Shown here piece by piece: positions 6,822 to 11,432 of a stretch of 11,432 bases of DNA; within the stretch, counting starts at the first letter, position 1; each line of letters opens with the position of its first letter. This DNA is from JAWWBN01 sp033720955 (GTDB lineage Bacteria > Acidobacteriota > Thermoanaerobaculia > Multivoradales > JAHEKO01). Position numbers and translations under genes: made by a program. The stretch is from the NCBI GenBank assembly GCA_033720955.1, contig JAWWBN010000111.1:1-11432 (forward strand). The letters run 5' to 3'. A model generated the notes under the pieces. That model saw nothing but the letters and a program-made list of their open reading frames with translations. It was not told the DNA's origin and made no database searches.

Positions 6822-7225
6822 ACGAACTTCCGAGAAGCACTCCGTGGACGAGATATCTGCGATTTCTGGCGTGGCTGGGACTGCTCGCTCTGGGAGCGGT
6901 GGCGGCCGGCTATCTGCCGACGCGCAACCTGGGCGGCGCGGCCGCGGTGCGGGCGATGACGCTCGGCTGCGGCCTCAGCCTCTTCGGGTCGGTCCTCGGC
7001 TCCTTGCCGGTGCTGGCGGCCGCCGCGCGGCCGGGCGGACCGGGGACCTCGGAGCTGCTGGGCTCGCTGGCCCTGCGCTTCTTCGTGGTCGTCGCCGGCT
7101 CGGGGGCCGTGGTCCTGGCGTCGCTGGCGCCGCCGCGACCGTTCCTGATCTGGGTGGCGATCAGCTACGTCCTCTTCCTGATAGCCGACGTCCTCTACTC
7201 GGTGAGAGAGCAGCGGTCCGCATGA
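6818..7225 (+). CDS. atpI: ATP synthase subunit I-like membrane protein
   Basis: A 135-residue protein with four predicted membrane helices at about 15-32, 43-68, 82-103 and 108-127, and a short charged tail (SVREQRSA). Its length, helix count and place between atpZ and atpB match the ATP synthase I family, which assists c-ring assembly. Sequence conservation in this family is low, so position counts for much of the call. The GTG start overlaps the atpZ stop as GTGA, and no strong ribosome binding site is visible, which suggests translational coupling. The ring helper is separate from the mature enzyme and is usually not essential. Confidence 0.75.
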   Translation: MNELPRSTPWTRYLRFLAWLGLLALGAVAAGYLPTRNLGGAAAVRAMTLGCGLSLFGSVLGSLPVLAAAARPGGPGTSELLGSLALRFFVVVAGSGAVVLASLAPPRPFLIWVAISYVLFLIADVLYSVREQRSA

Positions 7226-7252
7226 CCGCCCCACCCGCCCGAGGGAGAGCCG

Positions 7253-8155
7253 ATGGCAGCCGGTAGCCCCTTCAGCCACGTGGTCCAGCATCCGCTGGTG
7301 AAGACCGAAGCCGACCTGGGTCCGTTGAGCCCGGGAGGCGAGATCACGGTCCTCTCCGACCACATCACCATGATCATCCTGGCGGGTCTGCTGCTGTCGC
7401 TGACGATGCCCCGGCTCTTCCGCCGGCGCCGCGTCGACGACGAGATCGAGGGGCTGGTGCCCTCCTCCGGCTTCGCCAACGGCATCGAGGCGATCTGCAA
7501 GTACCTGCGCGACGAGGTGGCCAAGCCCGCCCTGGGCGAGCACACCGACCGCTTCGTCAAGTACATCTGGAGCGTCTTCTTCTTCGTCCTGACGCTCAAC
7601 CTGCTCGGGCTTCTGCCCATCGCCGCCCTGACGCCCTGGCTGACGGGGCTCCACATCGGCGGCACGGCCACGGCCAACATCTGGGTCACCGGCACCCTGG
7701 CCATCACCACCCTGGTGATGATGGTGGTCAACGGCATCCGGCTGGCGGGCAAGCACTTCTTCGCCCACCTCTGCCCCGGACCGCTCTGGCTGGCGCCCAT
7801 CCTGGTGCCGGTCGAGCTGGTCGGCATGCTGGCCAAGGCCTTCGCCCTGGCCGTTCGACTCTTCGCCAACATGGTGGCGGGGCACGTCCTGCTCGCCGTG
7901 CTGCTGGGCTTCGTCCTCAGCGCCGGCGCCGCCAGCATGACGATGGGCTTCGCGATCGCCGTCCCGGTGGTGCTGGGGAGCGTGGCGATCAGCATGCTCG
8001 AGATCTTCGTGGCCTTCCTGCAGGCCTACATCTTCACCTTCCTGACGGCCCTGTTCATCGGCATGTCGGTGAACGTGCACCACGACGAGGAGCATCACGA
8101 GGAGGTTCCGGAGCTGGTCCCAGCCGAGGCGGCCCCCTCGCTTTCCGAGAGCTAG
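7253..8155 (+). CDS. atpB: F-type ATP synthase subunit a
   Basis: The 300-residue membrane stator subunit that forms the two proton half-channels beside the c ring. The essential arginine is Arg202 in LAVRLFANMVAGH, matching E. coli Arg210. The position of E. coli Glu219 is His211 here. The position of E. coli His245 is Glu250, in LEIFVAFLQAYIFTFL, where Gln257 matches E. coli Gln252. This swapped His/Glu arrangement is also known in mitochondrial-type a subunits. Further helices lie at about 37-53, 104-122 and 143-160. The C-terminus carries an unusual charged tail, HHDEEHHEE at 276-284. The start ATG has GAGGGAGAG just upstream and lies 27 bases after atpI. Confidence 0.97.
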   Translation: MAAGSPFSHVVQHPLVKTEADLGPLSPGGEITVLSDHITMIILAGLLLSLTMPRLFRRRRVDDEIEGLVPSSGFANGIEAICKYLRDEVAKPALGEHTDRFVKYIWSVFFFVLTLNLLGLLPIAALTPWLTGLHIGGTATANIWVTGTLAITTLVMMVVNGIRLAGKHFFAHLCPGPLWLAPILVPVELVGMLAKAFALAVRLFANMVAGHVLLAVLLGFVLSAGAASMTMGFAIAVPVVLGSVAISMLEIFVAFLQAYIFTFLTALFIGMSVNVHHDEEHHEEVPELVPAEAAPSLSES

Positions 8156-8175
8156 CGAAACGAATCCGAGCCCGG

Positions 8176-8269
8176 TTGCCGGCCTCGAGAGGCGGGTGGC
8201 CGCGGCAAGGCAACGCGAGCGGCCGCGCCCGGCGGGCGGGACGCTCAAATACAAAGAGGTACGGTTGGT
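8176..8269 (+). promoter_or_regulatory. atpE leader: stem-loop and strong translation start region
   Basis: The 114-base gap between atpB and atpE holds two things. TTGCC at 8176-8180 pairs with GGCAA at 8204-8208, extended by GGCC (8181-8184) pairing with GGCC (8198-8201) across a 2-base bulge. After it comes a locally A/T-rich stretch (8245-8269, 15 of 25 bases A or T) with the ribosome binding site AAAGAGGT at 8253-8260, 9 bases before the ATG. In E. coli an unstructured leader enhances atpE translation to supply the many c subunits. The same role is inferred here. Confidence 0.5.
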
Positions 8270-8608
8270 ATGAAGAAGACGTCGAAAGTCCTGCTGAGCC
8301 TGATGGTCGTCGGGCTCTTCCTGATGGTGGCCCCGGCCTTCGCCGCCGAGGCTCCGGCTGGCGACGAGAGCGCCACCTTCCTGACCACCGACGGCGCCAA
8401 GGCGCTGGGCGGCGCCATCGGCGCGGGCCTGGTGGTCATGGGCGGCGCGGCCGGCATCGGCCGGATCGGTGGCAGCGCGGTCGAGTCGATCGCCCGTCAG
8501 CCCGAGGTCGCCGGCCAGATCAACACGGCGATGATCATCACGGCCGCCCTGATCGAGGGCGCGACGCTGTTCGCGGTGGTGGTCGCCCTGGTCGCGGTGG
8601 CGTTCTGA
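8270..8608 (+). CDS. atpE: F-type ATP synthase subunit c with signal-like N-terminus
   Basis: A 112-residue precursor of the proteolipid ring subunit that carries protons across the membrane. The core is a two-helix hairpin: a Gly-rich first helix at about 45-68, the polar loop ARQPE at 75-79, and a second helix at about 86-111. The essential carboxylate is Glu96 in ALIEGATLF. The glutamine and serine typical of sodium-binding c subunits are absent (the first helix has Ile near the Gln site, and Gly follows Glu96), so proton coupling is likely. The typical length is about 80 residues. The extra N-terminus, MKKTSKVLLS to AFA at 26, looks like a cleavable signal peptide, followed by a short acidic linker. 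The start is fixed by a good AAAGAGGT ribosome binding site. Confidence 0.96.
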   Translation: MKKTSKVLLSLMVVGLFLMVAPAFAAEAPAGDESATFLTTDGAKALGGAIGAGLVVMGGAAGIGRIGGSAVESIARQPEVAGQINTAMIITAALIEGATLFAVVVALVAVAF

Positions 8609-8664
8609 CGCCACCGGTTTCTGGACTCCGGGGGTGCGGCCCAGCCGCGCCGTCCGGGGTCGCG

Positions 8665-8684
8665 GGCGGGGCGAGCGCCCCGCC
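8665..8684 (+). other. Intercistronic hairpin between atpE and atpF
   Basis: GGCGGGGC at 8665-8672 pairs perfectly over 8 bp with GCCCCGCC at 8677-8684 around a GAGC loop. There is no T-run, so it is not a standard terminator. It lies 57 bases after the atpE stop and 16 before the atpF start. Such a stem could protect the atpE message from 3' decay or slow ribosomes and RNA polymerase, but the role is inferred. Confidence 0.5.
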
Positions 8685-8700
8685 GAGCCGGAGGGAGACC

Positions 8701-9279
8701 ATGCGAAGAGTCCTGTCCATCGGGGCGGCGGCACCGCTGGCGACCGCCGCCGCGGCGCTCGCCGCCGAGGGCGGCAACGAGAACCTCTTCGCCGGCGATC
8801 TGGGCAACGCCGTCTGGACGCTGGTGATCTTCGTCGCGGTGATCCTGGTCCTGGGCAAGTTCGCCTGGGGGCCGCTCCTCGAAACCCTGCAGAAGCGCGA
8901 GGAGTTCATCCGCGAGTCGCTGCAGAAGGCCAGGGCCGACCGCGAGGAGGCCAAGGCCCAGCTCGAGGAGTACACCCGCCAGATGCGCGAGTCCCGGGCG
9001 CAGGCGACCGCCATCGTCGAAGAGGGGCGGCGCGACGCCGAGGAGCTCCGCCGGAAGATCGAAGCCGACGCGCGGGAGGAGGCCGAGCGCCTCGTCGAGC
9101 GCGCCCGGCGCGAGATCGATCTCGCCAAGCAGACCGCCCTCAAGGAGATCTACGAAGGGGCCGCGCGCTTCGCCACCCAGGCGGCGGCGAAGGTGATCGG
9201 CCGCGAGGTCGCCGAGGCCGACCACGAGCGGCTGATCGCCGAGTCGATCGCCAGCCTCGAGGACCTCGACGCCAACTAA
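8701..9279 (+). CDS. atpF: F-type ATP synthase subunit b
   Basis: A 192-residue stator stalk subunit linking the membrane a subunit to delta and alpha. Residues 1-22 resemble a signal peptide (MRRVLSIGAAAPLATAAAAL, then Ala-Ala-Glu). The membrane helix spans about 34-52, followed by the family segment GKFAWGPLLETLQKREEFI at 52-70. A long, highly charged amphipathic helix from about 62 to 170 would form the coiled coil. The C-terminal delta-binding part includes AAAKVIGREVAEADHERLI at 161-179. It is about 35 residues longer than E. coli b, mostly at the N-terminus. The ATG has GGAGGGAG just upstream. Only one b-type gene is present here, so a b/b' pair is not indicated. Confidence 0.95.
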   Translation: MRRVLSIGAAAPLATAAAALAAEGGNENLFAGDLGNAVWTLVIFVAVILVLGKFAWGPLLETLQKREEFIRESLQKARADREEAKAQLEEYTRQMRESRAQATAIVEEGRRDAEELRRKIEADAREEAERLVERARREIDLAKQTALKEIYEGAARFATQAAAKVIGREVAEADHERLIAESIASLEDLDAN

Positions 9280-9325
9280 CCATGCACCGACTCCCGTCCA
9301 GCCTTCCCCGCCCGGAGCCGCGGCC

Positions 9326-9931
9326 ATGATCGGCGCCGTGGACGAGCGCGACCTCGCCATCGGGCGGGTCTACGCCCAGTCGCTGCTCGAACTGGCCGAG
9401 GAGCGCGGCGAGGCCGACGCCCTGGGCGACGAGCTCGCCTCCCTGGTCGAAGTGCTCGACGACACGCCCGAGCTCGAGGGCTTCTTCACCGACCCCCTGG
9501 TGGAATCGGAGGAGCGCGCGAAGGCCATCGAGACGGTCTTTCGCGGCCGCCTCAGCCACCTTCTTGTGGACGGCCTGCAGGTCATCAACCGCAAGGGCCG
9601 GCTGGCGCTGGTGCGCGCGGTGGCCGAGGCCTACCGCCGGGCGCTGGAGGAGCTGCGCGGCCAGGTGGACGTCGAGGTGACCACCGCGGTGCCGCTCTCG
9701 GAGGCGCAGCGCGCCGGCCTCATGGCGGCCGCGGCGCGCTTCTCGGGCAGGACCCCGCGGCTGGCGGAGCGGGTGGACGAGACCCTGCTGGGCGGCATGG
9801 TGCTCGCCATCGGCGACCGCAAGTTCGACACCAGTCTGGCGAAGGAGCTCTCGAGGCTCGAGGACCTGCTCGTGGAGCGGGCCTCCCGGGAGATTCACGG
9901 CGGCCGGCGATTCACCGCCGAAGCGGATTAG
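9326..9931 (+). CDS. atpH: F-type ATP synthase subunit delta
   Basis: A 201-residue protein of the OSCP/delta family, which caps the F1 head and joins it to subunit b. The N-terminal helical domain begins IGRVYAQSLLELAEERGE and includes FFTDPLVESEERAKAIETVF. A middle section matches the family pattern in LLVDGLQVINRKGRLALV. The C-terminal domain has the conserved VDETLLGGMVLAIGDRKFD at about 150-168. It is slightly longer than the E. coli protein, with an extended tail. The ATG at 9326 has CGGAG at 9312-9316 as a plausible ribosome binding site. The GTG at 9338 is an alternative that would remove only four residues. Position between atpF and atpA supports the call. Confidence 0.95.
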   Translation: MIGAVDERDLAIGRVYAQSLLELAEERGEADALGDELASLVEVLDDTPELEGFFTDPLVESEERAKAIETVFRGRLSHLLVDGLQVINRKGRLALVRAVAEAYRRALEELRGQVDVEVTTAVPLSEAQRAGLMAAAARFSGRTPRLAERVDETLLGGMVLAIGDRKFDTSLAKELSRLEDLLVERASREIHGGRRFTAEAD

Positions 9932-9944
9932 AAGAGGACGCACG

Positions 9945-11432
9945 ATGAAGTTCAAAGTGGACGAGATCTCCGCGGTCATCACCGAGGAGATCCGCAACTA
10001 TCACACCCGGATCGACCTCAACGAGGTGGGCCGGGTCCTCGAGGTGGGCGACGGCATCGCCCGCGTCTACGGGCTCTCCAACGCCATGGCGGGCGAGCAG
10101 CTCGAGTTCTCGAACGGCCAGTTCGGCCAGGTCTTCAACCTGGAGGAGAGCTCGGTCGGCGTCGTCATCTTCGGCGACTACCTGGACATCAAGGAGGGCG
10201 ACGAGGTCCGGCGCACCGGCAATCTGCTGTCCATCCCCTGTGGCGACGCGCTGGTCGGCCGGGTGGTGGACCCGCTGGGCCGGCCCCTGGACGGGCAGGG
10301 GGTGATCGAGACCCCGCACCGGCGTCCGCTCGAGTTCAAGGCGCCGGGCATCGCCGCCCGCCAGCCGGTGGACGAGCCGCTGCAGACGGGACTCAAGGCC
10401 ATCGACAGCATGATCCCGATCGGCCGCGGCCAGCGCGAGCTGGTGATCGGCGACCGACGCACCGGCAAGACCGCCATCACCCTCGACGCCATCATCAACC
10501 AGAAGGGCACCGGGGTCATCTGCATCTACGTGGCGGTGGGCCAGAAGGAGTCCACCGTGGTCGGCGTGGTCGAGAAGCTGCGCGAGGTCGGCGCGATGGA
10601 CTACACCATCGTCGTCTCGGCATCGGCGTCGGACCCGGCGCCGCTGCAGTACATCGCCCCCTACGCCGGCGCGGCGATGGCCGAGTACTTCATGTACAAG
10701 GAGGGGCGCGCCACCCTCGTGGTCTACGACGACCTCTCCAAGCAGGCCCACGCCTACCGCCAGCTCTCGCTGCTCCTGCGCCGGCCGCCCGGCCGAGAGG
10801 CCTACCCGGGCGACGTCTTCTACCTGCACTCCCGGCTGCTCGAGCGCGCGGTCAAGCTCCGCGACGAGTACGCGGTGGTGCCCCGGGACACCCCGGAGGA
10901 GAGCACCGACCGGTCGCTCGCCCGCGCGCACCCCGACGGCCTGGACGCCCCCGAGGAGATGCGGCCCGACGAGCCCGGCGGCGTCTATCACCGCAAGGAG
11001 GGGCTCGAGCGGGCCGAGAAGTTCCTCGACAGCCTCTCCGACAAGGAGAGCCATCGCGTTCACAGGTTCCCCGACAGCGGCGGCTCGATGACGGCTCTGC
11101 CGATCATCGAGACGCTGGAGGGCGAGGTTTCGGCCTACATCCCCACCAACGTCATCTCGATCACCGACGGCCAGATCTACCTGGAGCCCGATCTCTTCTT
11201 CGCCGGCGTGCGGCCGGCGGTCAACGTCGGCATCAGCGTGTCGCGGGTGGGCGGCAACGCCCAGGTCAGGGCGATGAAGCAGATCGCCGGCTCGCTGCGA
11301 CTGGACCTGGCCGCCTTCCGCGACCTCGAGGCCTTCGCCCAGCTCGGGACGGAGCTCGACGCCTCCACCCAGCGCCAGCTCGACCGGGGCGAGCGGATGG
11401 TGGAGCTGCTCAAGCAGCCCCAGTACTCCCCC
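9945..11432 (+). CDS. atpA: F-type ATP synthase subunit alpha (3' end beyond window)
   Basis: The first 496 residues of the alpha subunit; the frame stays open at the right edge. Alpha holds the non-catalytic nucleotide sites and gives an arginine to the catalytic site on beta. The P-loop is GDRRTGKT at 169-176, with Arg172 where nearly all alphas have Gln. The Walker B region is LVVYDDLSKQAHAYRQ at about 258-273. The arginine finger is Arg434 in GISVSRVGG. Up to the P-loop, numbering equals that of E. coli. The finger then lies 58 residues later than E. coli Arg376 because of a charged insertion at about 310-378, between SRLLERAVKLRDEY and GGSMTALPIIET. The reading frame and the conserved flanks are intact. 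The ATG has GAGGA at 9934-9938 upstream. The gene should be completed, followed by atpG, atpD and atpC, beyond the window. Confidence 0.97.
   Translation, partial: MKFKVDEISAVITEEIRNYHTRIDLNEVGRVLEVGDGIARVYGLSNAMAGEQLEFSNGQFGQVFNLEESSVGVVIFGDYLDIKEGDEVRRTGNLLSIPCGDALVGRVVDPLGRPLDGQGVIETPHRRPLEFKAPGIAARQPVDEPLQTGLKAIDSMIPIGRGQRELVIGDRRTGKTAITLDAIINQKGTGVICIYVAVGQKESTVVGVVEKLREVGAMDYTIVVSASASDPAPLQYIAPYAGAAMAEYFMYKEGRATLVVYDDLSKQAHAYRQLSLLLRRPPGREAYPGDVFYLHSRLLERAVKLRDEYAVVPRDTPEESTDRSLARAHPDGLDAPEEMRPDEPGGVYHRKEGLERAEKFLDSLSDKESHRVHRFPDSGGSMTALPIIETLEGEVSAYIPTNVISITDGQIYLEPDLFFAGVRPAVNVGISVSRVGGNAQVRAMKQIAGSLRLDLAAFRDLEAFAQLGTELDASTQRQLDRGERMVELLKQPQYSP

Noticed and set aside
7222..7266. Short ATG frame overlapping the atpI stop and the atpB start
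   Set aside because: Only 14 codons, without conserved content. The region is explained by the atpB ribosome binding site.
8241..8262. A promoter inside the atpE leader, based on its A/T-rich bases
   Set aside because: No paired -35/-10 with proper spacing. The A/T-rich stretch is better explained as a translation start region.
6566..8734. A 722-residue minus-strand open frame opposite atpZ-atpI-atpB-atpE
   Set aside because: His/Gln/Arg/Gly-rich mirror of well-identified membrane genes, with no ribosome binding site or domain evidence.
10872..11081. The alpha-subunit insertion as an intein or mobile insertion
   Set aside because: About 60-70 residues is far too short for an intein, no splice-junction residues or repeats flank it, and its base composition matches the gene.

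Overview
This is a GC-rich window from a Gram-negative bacterium. It contains a TonB-dependent outer-membrane receptor, lipoprotein signal peptides and an F-type ATP synthase operon. Every convincing gene is on the + strand, packed tightly, with frequent GTG starts and 4-base stop/start overlaps. The style and the unusual ATP synthase alpha subunit would suit Acidobacteriota or a similar deep-branching high-GC phylum. That placement is inference from general recollection, not a database match. No mobile elements, tRNA or rRNA genes, or CRISPR arrays were seen.

Layout. Positions 8-505 encode a small secreted protein of unknown function. Positions 536-756 are a very clear cobalamin (B12) riboswitch, followed by a short expression platform that ends at a Shine-Dalgarno sequence. 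Under it lies a complete B12 uptake operon: btuB-like outer-membrane receptor (847-3000), btuF-like lipoprotein binding protein (2988-3881), btuD-like ATPase (3878-4660) and btuC-like permease (4657-5643). Three small genes follow: a 57-residue membrane protein, a 48-residue protein resembling the lmo0937/DUF5670 family, and a 151-residue predicted lipoprotein. They may be read through from the B12 operon.

A good sigma-70-type promoter at 6462-6490 then starts the ATP synthase operon: atpZ, atpI, atpB (a), atpE (c), atpF (b), atpH (delta) and most of atpA (alpha), which runs off the right edge. The expected atpG, atpD and atpC would lie beyond it.

How the parts work together. When cellular B12 is low, the riboswitch should allow receptor translation, and the overlapping downstream genes follow. 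BtuB moves cobalamin across the outer membrane using TonB energy (TonB itself is not in the window), BtuF captures it, and BtuCD pumps it inward. The second half is energy metabolism: AtpZ/AtpI assist assembly, a and c form the proton path, b and delta form the stator, and alpha is part of the catalytic head.

The most unusual things seen are a long in-frame insertion in the alpha subunit (about residues 310-378), an arginine in place of the usual glutamine in its P-loop, signal-peptide-like N-terminal extensions on both the c and b subunits, a His/Glu swap in the a-subunit proton path, and RNA signals around atpE that may set its high expression. I found no evidence for an entirely new multi-gene system.
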